Made by a program: the position numbers and the translations under genes. This document shows, piece after piece, positions 1 to 10,890 of a stretch of DNA of 64,000 nucleotides. The notes beneath the pieces are model-generated. The model was given only the letters and a program-made list of their open reading frames with translations, made no database searches and was not told the origin of the DNA. Within the stretch, counting starts at the first letter, position 1. Every line of letters starts with the position of its first letter. The stretch lies in contig JAJEKV010000053.1 in assembly GCA_021234155.1 (NCBI GenBank), positions 7,893,424-7,957,423 on the forward strand, in the 5' to 3' direction. Source of the stretch: Isoetes taiwanensis. Taxonomy: Eukaryota > Streptophyta > Lycopodiopsida > Isoetales > Isoetaceae.

Positions 1-2125
1 AATAGGAGTGGATCAACAAAAATGCTACAAACCCAGCTGAAGCTTGATTTAGGATGGCTAGACGGAAGGATGTAAAAAGCTGTCTTGAGCTAAGGGGCAA
101 CTTTGCGCAGAACACGTCTAAAATATACAGCCACCACCAGCTAGGGAATGAGTGCAGCGGATAGCAATAGTTACCCTGAATAGGTCAGCAACTCAAACAG
201 GAAAAACAAAAAGTCAGTGTACTCAGAATAAAGAGACAGCAACCAAATAGTCAAATTCACATGTATCTTGTGCTGATCCATAAAAACTGTCCAAAGACTT
301 GTCGAATTCTAGAGAAATGTACATGAGCTCATAACTAGACAAAGGTACTCGGGTAAAAAATTCTACAAGTGCTGCTAGAATCAGAATTCTATACTCCAGT
401 GGCAACCCATATACGGTCGTTACAGCTTGTTTAACAGCAGTTACTACAGGAGAAGGAAGAAAGAAAAGGACTTCAAACCTGAACAAGCATGAAAACCATA
501 CCATAACCATGACAATCTTAGCGCTCGAGCTTAGTAAACTAGCAGAGGCTGAAGAGCGGAAAGCAGACCTGGTCCAATGACAATCTATTGGAAAGGAATA
601 CCCAACCATAGCAAAATACAAGCTCTTGTTTAATGTGCAAAGCTCAATCTTACAGTGACATGAAAAGTCTGCGTAGAAAAAGAGGTTCAAAGCCAAATGC
701 CAGATCAGAATAGTCTACCTTCTAACCGCTCAAAACGCTTTGATCCCAACGATTATCCTGAGTAGAATTTCCGCCTATCTCGTACTGATTCAGAATCTGA
801 GCAGCCAGGACAAACCAACGGGTCTCTGCATCCATGGTTAGCAAAACCATCATAGAAAGATGGAAGATAAATCAACCTGCAGTTTATCTACAACAACGGC
901 AACAGGAAACGAATTCAATGCAAAGGAATGAGAACAAAGATCTCTAAGCAGAAGCTCAAACATACTATGGATTGGGCCAAGCGGATTAGTCATGCCCGAA
1001 GGGGCTACAGAGCCTACAGATTCAAGGGGAGAGCTGGGAAAACTGTGAATCAGCAAAGAACAGAGCAAGGTGTGGCTCAATCTGCTCAAAACAGTGCTGC
1101 AACAGTAAAAAAAGAGCAATAGAAAACAAACCAGCACACGGACCGAATGGATCCCAAATAAGCTCAATTGCAACCGGTATGAGCTGTGCCACTGCAGGAA
1201 AAAACCGAGAACCCGCCGCTCCGGCCGCCATGCACTGATGCTAGGCTGCCAAGGTAACAACCATCTACAGCAAAATAACCCTGCCAAAAGGATCCCGCTC
1301 AACTCGAGGAACCGCCCAAACGCGGCCAGGCCAAGCAGGCCGGATCCGAACCAAGCAGGGGAGGGAAAAACTGTAAAATCGGCCCTGGAGCAGCCAAGCA
1401 GCACCACTCCGGCCAGCGGAAGCTAGGGTGAGACGCCAACCTGGCCCAAACCGTTCCAACAGGCGAATCCAACGGAGAACAAACGATCAGAAGGCTGCAG
1501 GAAGGTAGACTACTCTGCATGGCAAAATCGGAAACAAGAAAAACGAAGCCCGGGGAGGGCAACAAACAAAGAAAACTAAGTTAGAGGGGACTCATACGCT
1601 CACTAGAAGAAACCTGCAACCTAAACCTACTGTTAGCAAAATCCGCTAGATCCTCTCTGGCCCGAAGAACAACCGGCAGGCCTAACGGTAGAGGGCTCAA
1701 TGCCAAACACCTGAAAGGTCCAAACCAGACTTACGGCAAAGCATGCATAACAAGCCGCATCCAGAGACGACCAAAACACTCACGAACCCTCCATAGTCCT
1801 GGTAGCTGGGGAGGCGCCATAGGAAGGTGATCTCCAACACGAGGCACGCCCAGCAAACCCTACAGAAGAACAACAACGTACCTGGAAAGGAGTGCTACCG
1901 TCACAAACTGGTAGGTGGACAACTCCAAGAGAGGGGGCGACGAAGGGAGAGACGGGACAAGCGACCAAAGGAGGAGAGGCTCGAAAACGGCTGATAGAGA
2001 CAAACGAGGAGGAAACACACTTAAATACTCTAGGGGGCCACGCCAACTAGCCTCAAGAAGCGGATTTATCTGCTTATCTCGAAACGCAGATAAATCATAC
2101 CCACTTTCGAAACGGGGTTATGCCA
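1..2125 (-). mobile_element. Unclassified insertion with promoter-like 5' end, running off the left edge
   Basis: The pol gene of the neighbouring gypsy element stops matching integrase at about 2126, so foreign DNA begins here. Read on the minus strand the insert starts with TGGCATAACC and has a TATTTAAG TATA-like box near 2023-2030. A long GC-rich leader follows. A 37-codon ORF begins at the ATG at about 834 and ends near 722. No primer-binding site, reverse transcriptase or second terminus is visible. It could be the 5' end of a nested LTR element or of another transposon, or simply a deletion junction. The many overlapping ORFs in the GC-rich part share no recognisable domain. Confidence 0.35.
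2063..2096. repeat. Perfect 11-bp inverted repeat at the insertion end
   Basis: GATTTATCTGC at 2063-2073 is repeated exactly in inverted form at 2086-2096 with a 12-nt loop. It sits about 30 bp inside the presumed right end of the unclassified insertion, between that end and the TATA-like box. It could be a terminal structure of the element or a protein-binding dyad. Confidence 0.6.
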
Positions 2126-4873
2126 CGTGTCTGGAGTAAGGCATTGATAACCATAATTTATCATGAAGGGAGACATTCTGGAAGATTCCTGTTTCATACT
2201 GTTATAGGCAAATTCGACCAGATAAATATAGTCAGCCCATTGGGATTGCTTACTCCACACATAACTTCGTAGCATATCCTCTATAATACGATTGGTACGC
2301 TCTGTCTGACCATCCGTCTGGGGATGATATGCAGTGCTCATAGCAAGCTTAGTCTGGATAGTAGCAAAGAAATCTTTCCAGAAGGCACTTACGAATTTGG
2401 GATCCCTGTCGGATACAATAACTCGTGGCATTCCGTGCAACCTGAAGATCTCCTTTGCAAATAGCAAAGCGGTATCGAAGGTTGTATCCGTGGTACGACA
2501 TGGCAAGAAATGAACCATTTTTGACAATTTGTCGACCACTACCATCAATGCATCATATCCACGGAGAGTACGTGGAAGGCCCACAATGAAATCCATGGTT
2601 ATCACTTCCCACTTAGCATTGGGCACATCCAACGGCTGCAACTTTCCTGGAATCCTTAATTGCTCAGCCTTGGTTTGTTGACACACTTGACACTGCTTAA
2701 TGTACCTGGCAATGTCCTTCTTCATCGAAGGCCAAAAATAACTGGAGCGGATCTTAAAGTAGGTTTTCATAAAACCTGCATGTCCAGCTATAGGACTGTT
2801 GTGCGTGTCATGGAGAATGAGCTTACGTACTCCTGAAGTCTCAGGTACACACAACTTATCCTTGTAATATAACAATCTGCCTTCTTTCTTATATGAACGG
2901 AAAGCTTCGCGCTCCTTATCGGTGCGAGCTTCCTTAGCCAAACTGCCCCACACATCACGGAACTCGGGATCCGTGGCCAAGGTTTGTTCTATCTGCTTCC
3001 CAAACTCACTGGTGAGTGTAGAAATTGCATTACAATGGGTTCGGGTTACCAAGGGATGGCGTGACAATGCATCTGCAACCACATTGTGCCTCCCAGGCTT
3101 ATACATAATCTCAAAGTCATACTCCTCCAGAAATTCCATCCATCTTCTCTGACGGAGATTGAGATTTGGCTGGGTGGATAAGTAACGGAGACTCTGATGA
3201 TCAGTATCCAGCTGGAATCTTCTACCAAGAAGGTAGTGTCTCCATATCCGCAGAGCACGGACAACTGCTAACAATTCCTGATCATGAGTAGGGTATCGCT
3301 GCTCTGTTTCGTTCATTTTCTTTGAATCGTAGGCAATAACCCTCCCCTCCTGCATTAGGACTCCCCCAGTAGCAAACTTACTGGCATCTATTGCCACTAG
3401 CTTATCCTTGTCAGGATCAGGCAATGTGAGAACTGGTGCTGACGTTAAGGCATCTTTAAGCTGCTGGAAACTTCCCTGAACCTTTGCCTTCCAGTGCTCC
3501 ATCCAATCCTTCAGCTTCTCATGCTTTGTAAGATTTGTAAGAGGTGCTGCAATCTTTGCAAAATCCTTTACAAATTTTCGATAGTATCCGGCTAGTCCTA
3601 AGAAACTTCGGACCTCGGAAACATTACCTGGAATAGGCCATTCCCTTACTGCCTCTATCTTGGCTGGGTCTGTCGCAATGCCCTCTGCTGAAATGATATG
3701 TCCCAAATAATCCACTTTGGGAGTGGCAAACTTGCATTTAGAGAACTTGGCAAAGAGCTGATGGCGTCTTAGCTTTTCTAGGGCCAACCGAAGATGTTTC
3801 TCATGCTCCTCCAGGGTTTTACTATAGATGAGAATGTCGTCAAAGAAAATAACAACAAAATCATCTAAGTATTGTCGGAAGACATCATTCATTAACCGCA
3901 TAAACGTTGCGGGGGCATTAGTTAATCCAAAAGGCATAACGGTAAACTCATAATGCCCATATCTAGTGCGGAAGGCAGATTTATGAATGTCCTCCTCCTT
4001 AATCCTTATTTGATGATATCCGGAGCGTAAATCAATCTTTGAGAACTGCTTGGCCCCTTGCAACTGGTCCATTAGATCATCTGCCCTAGGCAAAGCGTAG
4101 CGATTCTTAATGGTGTGCTTATTGAGCTGCCTATAGTCAATACACATCCTCAAGGAGCCATCCTTTTTCTTAACAAAAAGGATAGGAGCGCCAAAAGGCG
4201 AAACACTAGGCCGAATGAAGCCTAAGTTTAGTAACTCCTGAAGTTGCTTCTTAAGCTCTGCCAACTCAGGGGGACTCATACGGTACGGGGCCTTACTGGT
4301 AGGCTTAGTACCTGGTTCCAAAGCTATCTCACATTCTACCCCTCTAAAAGGAGGAATCTTCTGGATCTCATCTGGAAAAAGATCGCTAAATTCTCGGAGA
4401 AGATTGGCAATCCCTTCTGGCAAGGTGTCAACTACTTGCTTTTGCTTAGCATCTGACTCAATGGAGGCAAGCCTAATAATGCAAAGCAACTTATCTTTAC
4501 GTATAGCCTTATGTAACTGCCTGATGGTGATAGACTGCATAATGGGGTTTAAGGAGTCACCTTTTATAGTTACGCGGGCTCCGTTAGCGGCGTTGAAGGT
4601 AACTTCCCGTTTCTCGCAGTCTATATTGGCTTTTGCAGATGCCAAGAATTCCATACCAACAATTAGATCATATTTGCCAATATCCATTAACTCGGCACCC
4701 AAAGCAACTGGTGCACCAGGCAACTGCATCTTAAGGTTAATGCGACGGCCATGAGTGTGTCTGATTCTACCACTGGCTAAGGTGACAGGCTTCGGTCGAG
4801 ATCTCAAAGTCTCAAGCCGCAATACCTGGGCCATTCTAGGAGAAGCAAAATTATGTGTACTACCCGTATCCAT
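2066..4873 (-). CDS. pol: Ty3/gypsy Pol polyprotein (PR-RT-RH-INT), C-terminally truncated
   Basis: A single open frame begins at the protease motif MDTGS and runs about 2.8 kb. The frame is actually open from about 4955, so the ATG at 4873 is only the first in-frame Met. Visible domains in order: aspartic protease (DTGS), reverse transcriptase ([12 protein letters not shown]; active site FFDD instead of the commoner Y/F-x-DD context), Ty3-type RNase H ([15 protein letters not shown]), integrase HHCC zinc finger (H-H-CQVCQQ) and catalytic core ([27 protein letters not shown]). Homology stops near 2126, and the last 20 or so residues come from the adjoining insertion. No stop codon or frameshift interrupts protease to integrase, which suggests a fairly recent copy. 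The element lacks a 3' LTR, so it is unlikely to be autonomous now. Confidence 0.93.
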   Translation of the reverse strand: MDTGSTHNFASPRMAQVLRLETLRSRPKPVTLASGRIRHTHGRRINLKMQLPGAPVALGAELMDIGKYDLIVGMEFLASAKANIDCEKREVTFNAANGARVTIKGDSLNPIMQSITIRQLHKAIRKDKLLCIIRLASIESDAKQKQVVDTLPEGIANLLREFSDLFPDEIQKIPPFRGVECEIALEPGTKPTSKAPYRMSPPELAELKKQLQELLNLGFIRPSVSPFGAPILFVKKKDGSLRMCIDYRQLNKHTIKNRYALPRADDLMDQLQGAKQFSKIDLRSGYHQIRIKEEDIHKSAFRTRYGHYEFTVMPFGLTNAPATFMRLMNDVFRQYLDDFVVIFFDDILIYSKTLEEHEKHLRLALEKLRRHQLFAKFSKCKFATPKVDYLGHIISAEGIATDPAKIEAVREWPIPGNVSEVRSFLGLAGYYRKFVKDFAKIAAPLTNLTKHEKLKDWMEHWKAKVQGSFQQLKDALTSAPVLTLPDPDKDKLVAIDASKFATGGVLMQEGRVIAYDSKKMNETEQRYPTHDQELLAVVRALRIWRHYLLGRRFQLDTDHQSLRYLSTQPNLNLRQRRWMEFLEEYDFEIMYKPGRHNVVADALSRHPLVTRTHCNAISTLTSEFGKQIEQTLATDPEFRDVWGSLAKEARTDKEREAFRSYKKEGRLLYYKDKLCVPETSGVRKLILHDTHNSPIAGHAGFMKTYFKIRSSYFWPSMKKDIARYIKQCQVCQQTKAEQLRIPGKLQPLDVPNAKWEVITMDFIVGLPRTLRGYDALMVVVDKLSKMVHFLPCRTTDTTFDTALLFAKEIFRLHGMPRVIVSDRDPKFVSAFWKDFFATIQTKLAMSTAYHPQTDGQTERTNRIIEDMLRSYVWSKQSQWADYIYLVEFAYNSMKQESSRMSPFMINYGYQCLTPDTWHNPVSKVGMIYLRFEISR

Positions 4874-4878
4874 CAGAA

Positions 4879-6157
4879 TTATAAAAGGTTTCTTTGCCTA
4901 CTTGACCTATGGTGGAAATAACGGCGGTGACTTTCGGCATTGCCGGTTTCAATAGTCAAGGAGGATATGGGACTCACCGTGAATGTATTAGGGAGCCTCC
5001 TCCTCGGCAGGTAGAGTCGGCGATCGTCCCAATCAAAGGTCGGCCATGGCCGGTAGGCGTCGGTGACATAAGGGCAGTCGCATGTAGTGCCCGGTCGCAT
5101 ACACTGTAACATGCCTTATCTCGCAGAATCGATCGGGCCTCTTTGGGAATAGATTGTAAGAGATTCTGAACTTCCTTGCCGACATTATTCGGTTTGTCGG
5201 GCATGTTGAAGGTGACTTTCTTTTCCTGGCGGCCGTAAGAGTTCTGCTGAGAGGGCCCCGGACTTGGTGAGCGGGGTTGATACGGCGTGGACGGGCGTGG
5301 CTGCGAGTAAGGGGGGGCGGGACGCGTGAATCTTGGTTCCTTGGCGTGTCCTCCTCGAGGCTCAATGCCTTAGCCTCAGCCTCTGCAACTGATTTTGGGT
5401 CTATGGCCTTAACCATTCGCTTAATGGATGGGGCCAATCCTTCAATGTAGCCCTCCACCGCCCTCTTCTCATTCATCCCTGGTACATACAGCCTCAAGCG
5501 CATGAACTCATCAGTGTAGGCCTGAACTGACATACCCTTCTGCTCTAGCCTGTAGAAGGTCTAAATTTGTTGGCATTTGTGCGCACGAGGCACATAATGC
5601 GACTTAAAAGCCTTGGCAAACTTTTTGAACTTGCATCTGCTTCTGTCCAGATGCTTGGCTCTGGCATAGCCCTTCCACCAAATGCGGGCAGCTCCTGTAA
5701 GGTTTGTGGTGGCAACCTTTCCTGTATCCTTTTCTGTCATGCCATAGGATTTGCCAAACTCCTTCATTTCGTCCAACCAGGACTCGGCATTCAATCCGCC
5801 TCTAGATTTCCCATCAAATTGGGCCAGTTTCCTATTCTTCCATATACTAGTTATGGCTGTATCAACCGTCTTGCGGTACTCCTTGTCCCGGCGCTTGGGG
5901 TGCTCTCCCGATGATACGGACGACTCAGAGGTGGCTGATTGTGAAGAGGTGGCACTATCCCTTGAAGAACTTCGATGACGTTTGGAACGGTGCTTCCTTC
6001 GTGCGGGTACAGGGCTTGGTTCAGGTGCAAGTGGCTGCTGGGGTGGTGGGCTTGGCGGCAACGGAGGTAACTCCGGTCCATCCTCCTGTACGTGTTGCGG
6101 AGGGTTGGCATTCAACACATAAGTTTGTAACTCGACTAATTGCCTCTTCATCAACAT
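4879..6157 (-). pseudogene. gag: Ty3/gypsy gag, interrupted
   Basis: The first part (6157-5561) has a Pro-rich and Ser/Arg-rich N-terminus followed by the capsid-type region (AESWLDEMKEF, GAARIWWKGY). A TAG stop at 5558-5560 interrupts the frame, which continues directly as FYRLEQKGMSVQAYTDEF (to about 5340), a typical retrotransposon Gag C-terminal stretch. After this the reading frame breaks up. Pieces of a zinc knuckle (CYSVC, GHYMR) lie in different frames between about 5200 and 5000, so at least two small indels are present. Gag would form the particle that packages element RNA, and this copy cannot make a full-length one. The frame then returns to that of pol near 4955. Confidence 0.85.
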
Positions 6158-6415
6158 AAGTTCTTGCTCCGGTGTTAGTCGACTGGCGTTCGAAGGTGTC
6201 TGCCCGGCGGCAATGCGTGCACCGTCTATATTGGGTATAAGAAGGTATAAGCAGAATTATAGTGACATCAAGTCTCCCCAAAGAAATTCATTTGGGATAG
6301 TATTTAGAGAAAGAGAATACAAAAACATTCTTATATTCACGATTTCAAAGTTTGGACTATTTCACATAATTAAGTCCATAAAATTTTTACAACAGAAAAG
6401 AAGATAGTCGCCTAG

Positions 6416-7108
6416 TCACCGAAACTCCCCTCGGATCCTTCGTGCCAGCTGGAGGTCCTTGGGCATGATGGTGACCCTCGTTGCGTGTATGGCACAAAGG
6501 TTGGCGTCGCTCAAGAGTTCGATGAGGTAAGCCTCGGCAGCCTCCTGGAGTGCGAGGATTGCAAAAGCTTGGAACCTCAGGTCGGTTTTAAAATCCTGGG
6601 CAATTTCCCGTACAAGCCGCTGGAAAGGGAGCCGACGAATCAATGGCTCAGTTGACTTCTGATAGTTACGTATCTCCCGAAGTGCTACCGTGCCCGGTCG
6701 GTATCGATGGGGCTTTCGCGGCTTGAGGGCCGCCTTCAGCGATGGGAGGGATTTCCCACCTGTGGTTGGATGCTTTGCCCGCTGGACGATCTGCTCCCGC
6801 CTCTGAGCTGATGTCTTCTTGGCAATGGTGGCATTCTTTTGCAGACGGGTCTTGTAGCCCACACCTCCCTTAACGGGTTTGGTGCTCTTTCTCTTCAACG
6901 TCCTGTTGCCCGGCTCCGTAGCCTCCCTATTCCTAGCCCCGCCCTGCTCCACAGGTTGATCGTGTTGCTGGCCAACAGTTGGGTCTACCGTTTGGTTGAT
7001 GCTCTGGTCAACGTTTTGATCCCCCTGTTGATCAACATGCTGGTTTTGGCCGTCCTCTGCTTCCTTATGGAGCCTCTCCTGTTCATCACCCCCTAACATC
7101 TGGTGCAA
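6416..7108 (-). CDS. Histone H3-like protein encoded inside the gypsy retrotransposon
   Basis: This is an intact 230-codon intronless ORF between the primer-binding site and gag. Residues 1-115 are an unfamiliar extension rich in Q, D and N, then in K and R. Residues 116-119 read TGGK, like H3 positions 11-14. Residues 131-230 are a complete H3 tail-core junction and histone fold ([55 protein letters not shown]). Tyr at canonical 41 and Leu at 90 match plant H3.3 rather than H3.1. Loop 1 is canonical, so there is no CENH3-type expansion. Substitutions include L60P, K64R, H87F, G102E, F104L, E105S, K115T and a changed C-terminus. Most of the modifiable N-terminal tail is lost or rewritten. Capture from a processed H3.3 transcript is inferred. 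The uninterrupted frame beside a broken gag is notable. A cellular H3 gene is unlikely given its position inside the element. Confidence 0.92.
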   Translation of the reverse strand: MHQMLGGDEQERLHKEAEDGQNQHVDQQGDQNVDQSINQTVDPTVGQQHDQPVEQGGARNREATEPGNRTLKRKSTKPVKGGVGYKTRLQKNATIAKKTSAQRREQIVQRAKHPTTGGKSLPSLKAALKPRKPHRYRPGTVALREIRNYQKSTEPLIRRLPFQRLVREIAQDFKTDLRFQAFAILALQEAAEAYLIELLSDANLCAIHATRVTIMPKDLQLARRIRGEFR

Positions 7109-7670
7109 GGTGTGAGGGAAGGTCAGCTATGGCGGGAACAGAGCTCGGGTCCGGCGGCTATGGCGGAGAAGGGCGTCCAGAGGAAACACGCCTTTAAAAA
7201 GTAATTCAAATTTAAATTCCAACGTTCACTTTTTTTTTTTTTTTATAAAAATTTTTAAACAGGCGCGTATAAAAATACGCGCGACCGTATGGGGCGCTGC
7301 GTTGCTTATACGGCTTCAACTTTTCGAAAGAAACACCTCTGAGTACAGCAGCGCCCCTTTCGATTTTTCGGCGGCCTGTTGTCTTTTTGACCTCGGGAGA
7401 CGTGCCCCCTAGGGTATTTGGGAGGTGCCCGATCCATTGAAACCGTTTTCGCCTTCATTCGAGCTACCTACAAAAAGTTATAGCTCTTCGAAACTTGGGT
7501 CTTCCAGTCGCCCCAGACTTCTTAAGGACTTACAATCTATTACATTAACCTAGCACCAAACCAAACATCAAAGAACTAAACAATCACTCTTGCTTAGACT
7601 CTCTCTCCTAACTACCGAACTAGCGAGTTAGGGTTTGGTCAGTGCTATTATTTCGAGTAACCGAAATCAC
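7109..7670 (-). other. Retrotransposon 5' leader
   Basis: This non-coding stretch lies between the primer-binding site and the H3-like ORF. It contains a 16-17-nt T run near 7231 (A-rich in the transcript) and a perfect hairpin GCGCGTAT-aaaa-ATACGCGC at 7264-7283. The packaging signal of an LTR element normally lies in such a leader, but none can be identified by eye. Confidence 0.6.
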
Positions 7671-7683
7671 GGCTCTGATACCA
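7671..7683 (-). promoter_or_regulatory. Primer-binding site (tRNA-iMet type)
   Basis: On the minus strand the sequence is TGGTATCAGAGCC, the usual plant retrotransposon site complementary to the 3' end of initiator tRNA-Met. It lies one base from the LTR end, which fixes the orientation of the element and the inner edge of the LTR. Confidence 0.93.
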
Positions 7684-7684
7684 T

Positions 7685-9329
7685 TGTGACGCTCCCTGAA
7701 CATATACGACCCTCGGACGTATACATACGGGGACTTTCCCCTCCCATGGCGACCAACTCGCCACGAGCAGGGCCCTCCGTCTAACTCGGGCCATCTATAA
7801 TAAGACGCTCAAGTGAAGGACACAGAGGGGTCATTCGGCCCACGCCTTCAATCGCGGAAGCGTGAATACAAGGGTTAGCACAAAGCATAAATCACATATA
7901 AATAACCACCACGAAGGGTGGCACATCCATCCAAATACCAACGGCAAAGAATATGCATCTAAACCTAAGAAAACACCCCAAACCCATGGTTCTACCCCGG
8001 CTCAGACTCCAGTGAGGATCGACTGACGGCTAGGTCTCAAGAGATCAGCAGACCGAATCTTAACATGGCGTTGGCTGGCATAGAACATCGGCTAGGGTTG
8101 TCCACTCCATCCGCCCCTCCTGTGCACACTTTGTAGATGAGTCGAATCATGCTATGGCATCGCTATAGCCTTCCGGACACGCAGACTCAAGGTATCACCC
8201 TTCGAGCCCTACACGGGGTTCATGAAGCCCCGTCCAGATGAGGCAGGGGGGAAGCGCCCCCTTCCGGGATCACGGTGGTTCCATGGGTGGACTAGAGAAT
8301 ACGTCGCGCATCGGCGACCCCCGCATCCGTACCCGACTTACTCGCCCTAAATCTACTCAAAGTACAGGATGCCCCATGCGGGTCACACCTCTGTACCCAG
8401 GGAGTGTCAGACCCATACCCGGCCTGGATCGCGCCTAGCTCACCGGGGCCGGCTATTAGCCTAGTCCCTTTGTGTAGGAGTCTCGGGGAGCCTTTTATGT
8501 TCGTGCAAGACCCCACCCCCACGCCGCCCTTTGTGTCCCTTGTTTGGTGCTAAGCCATTCCATAGCATCCACGACTTCGGTGGGCTCTTGTGCATGTGAG
8601 CCGCATTTAATGGGAATATTACGGGGCTCTATCTAGGAGCATACTATCATACATGAGCTCGGAGGTCTCTACCCCTTTATTTCCCCATTTCGAGTAAGAC
8701 TATGCAAAGAACTATCAATCCATCCTTTGAGAGCAAATCCGAATCGAATATAAAGAGAACTTACCTTTACAACCAAGGGTTAGTTCCTACGAGTAAAAAC
8801 ACGAGAGAATGACAAAACAACACAACAAGTGCCCAAAAGGGCGCTACCCTAGAATATCACCTATACTAGCCACCTACCCGAAGTTCTGCTAGATCCGTTA
8901 TCGTTTGGGCCTCCATCTTCTTGGAACTTGACGTTTAGCTCGCTACACAGTGCGTGCTAGGCAAGGGTGGCACTCAGCTGGGTGAAGGTAGGTAGGCGCT
9001 CAGCTCCTCAAAGGTGGCGCTCCACTCCTCCTGGTCGATTATGGCTGATATGGGGGGTAGTGATCCACCTTGATGCCTCCAATTAGCATCACCATGTTAG
9101 CCAATCGATTTTGGCCAAGTGGCACCTTCCCAAACCATAATTAACTTAATTATCCCTTTTACATATTAATTCCTTAATTATAGGTTATTATCCTTAATGA
9201 TTAAATTAGCATAATTTAATCCCTTTTAGGCCAACCCCCTAGGTTACCATACCCCATGGTGGCGTATCTATACTCGGTGACGTGTCAATATATTTATACG
9301 TATATCGTATAAATACTTGGAACGTCACA
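7685..9329 (-). repeat. 5' LTR of the H3-carrying gypsy element
   Basis: The boundaries are set by the primer-binding site on one side and by matching terminal inverted repeats TGTGACG...CGTCACA on the other, giving 1645 bp with the canonical TG...CA ends. The partner LTR is not in the window. The ORFs across this region lack any domain and are best ignored. Confidence 0.85.
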
Positions 9330-10690
9330 AGGTACATGTCTAGACAAATCATATAATGTAACGAAAATCATTTAACCCAACAACAAGTTCCTAAACACTA
9401 CCACTCAAACTTCCAACATGAAATCACTACATTGCACCTTTATCTAGTACATCACAAGTATGTACTCCACTAACTTGACTTATCAAGCTGTCTAATGACT
9501 TCTTTCTTGCTTTCTTTACCCTTTCCTCGTATTCACTTACTACAATCGGAAACTTAAGCGTGCTTTAAACCTTAATACATAGGCAGCATGTTGTTCTGGA
9601 ATAAGCAAAAGTGTATTCTGGAATACACTTTTGCTTTCTCTGAAAATCCAAAGTGTGTTATGGAATATGTTTGTTTTTTAGAAAAGCAAAAGTGTATTCC
9701 AGAATACGTTTTTGTTTTTACATTTTTTGTCTTACGTGTCATAGTGTTCATTTGTTTACTTGATTATTTTCTTCTTTTTTAGTCAGCCAAAAGAACGTCA
9801 AAACATGTCACACATGTTTGATGGAACAACTAAACGTAGAGACTTGGGACAGATACCCAGTTGCAACGTCTGACGAGCGTATTGTTCCAACCCACCAAAT
9901 TTTGAGGGTGCCAAATTGATGTACTGAAAAAATTTTAAGAAATAATAATTATTTTTTCTTCTCTATTTTGATGTTTGACATCTCACTTTCAGAGATTATG
10001 TATCCATGTCTAAATTTTGCCACTTTTAAGGGTGTTTCTTTGCAAAAAATAAACTTGACACTTAATGAGGAGCCAAAATGAGGGGGAAAAAAAACTAAGC
10101 ATTTTCAAATTCTCAAGTTTATCCAAAAAAGGCTAATTTTAAGAGCCTTTTTTGGAACGGGAGTTCTGCAACACTCCCGTTTAATTTGCAACCTTGTTCT
10201 TCGTCAATTAAAAGTATTGTTTGGTCCAGTTGGAACAACCGTTTATGATTTGTGATAGACCTTTGTCCACCATCTCTCCTAACCACAAACAGAGGACGAG
10301 GCAGATGCCGAGATATGTTCCCATGCCCTGGTTGATGTTGCCAAACATCTTCAACAAGCGCATGTAAAAATGCATGCCACATGCGTTTTCCAAAAATGGA
10401 TCTTGGAAACCAAGGTGCACGTGAATATTGTAAGCCTTTTTTGCTTTATGGCCTTTTTTACCACCAAAATAGAAACAAAAAGATCATTACACTATAGAGT
10501 CATGTATGAGTGATGCCATGAATGTTTAACGATAAATACATTCTGAGTTATGTTGTATAAATTAATAAGCTTTCCTAGAACTATAATGGTTGGGTAAAAC
10601 ATGTGTATATGAAAGAATGTGAGAAGCTAACAAAGCAATTTTACTACCTTGGGCACTAGCTGCCATGATTGTGTACGACAACTAAAATGT
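9330..10690. other. AT-rich intergenic DNA
   Basis: Apart from the palindromic unit at 9603-9720 there is no recognisable gene. Minus-strand ORFs of 70-87 codons around 10119-10420 overlap each other and resemble nothing known to me. Confidence 0.5.
9603..9720. repeat. Palindromic repeat unit, two copies
   Basis: AAGCAAAAGTGTATTC (9603-9618) is followed after two bases by its exact reverse complement (9621-9636). A related but imperfect palindrome lies at about 9682-9718. Between them is a weaker relative (AAAGTGTGTTATGGAATATG). This looks like a short foldback or the core of a MITE. Confidence 0.7.
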
Positions 10691-10802
10691 CGGCATGTTC
10701 ATCAGGGCATTCAAGTTGGTGACAAAGGGGTTGGTGTTCAAGTCTCTGGGGGTCCGTCATATGTCCTCATGGACGCTGCCAATGTGGCATGACGTAAAAA
10801 TA

Positions 10803-10890
<88 letters not shown>

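Larger units (their letters stand above)
2126..9329 (-). mobile_element. Ty3/gypsy LTR retrotransposon, 3'-truncated, carrying a histone H3-like ORF
   Basis: In transcription order (right to left) the element has a 5' LTR (9329-7685), a primer-binding site (7683-7671), a leader of about 560 nt, an H3-like ORF (7108-6416), a damaged gag (6157-about 4960) and pol with protease, reverse transcriptase, RNase H and integrase core (about 4955-2126). The integrase C-terminus, any chromodomain, the polypurine tract and the 3' LTR are missing because pol is cut at about 2126. Without the second LTR neither a target-site duplication nor an LTR divergence date can be obtained here. The pol order PR-RT-RH-INT is the Ty3/gypsy (Metaviridae) order. 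Similarity of the integrase to chromoviruses is an impression only. Confidence 0.93.

Noticed and set aside
850-1407. 185-codon minus-strand ORF in the GC-rich left end
   Set aside because: Composition is Leu/Phe/Cys/Ser-rich low complexity, several frames are open over the same stretch, and there is no domain. It is a consequence of GC-rich leader sequence.
6416-7108. Independent cellular histone H3 gene
   Set aside because: It is enclosed by the LTR and primer-binding site on one side and gag-pol on the other in the same orientation, and it has an atypical extension and divergent core.
6416-7108. Centromeric histone CENH3
   Set aside because: Loop 1 and the alpha-2 region match canonical H3.3 in length and sequence; no CENH3-type insertion.
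8238-8522. Small ORFs inside the LTR
   Set aside because: Both strands are open at the same place with no motif; LTR sequence does not normally encode protein.
10803-10890. ORF ending in repeated IYLS residues
   Set aside because: It is only the translation of the (CTAT)n microsatellite.
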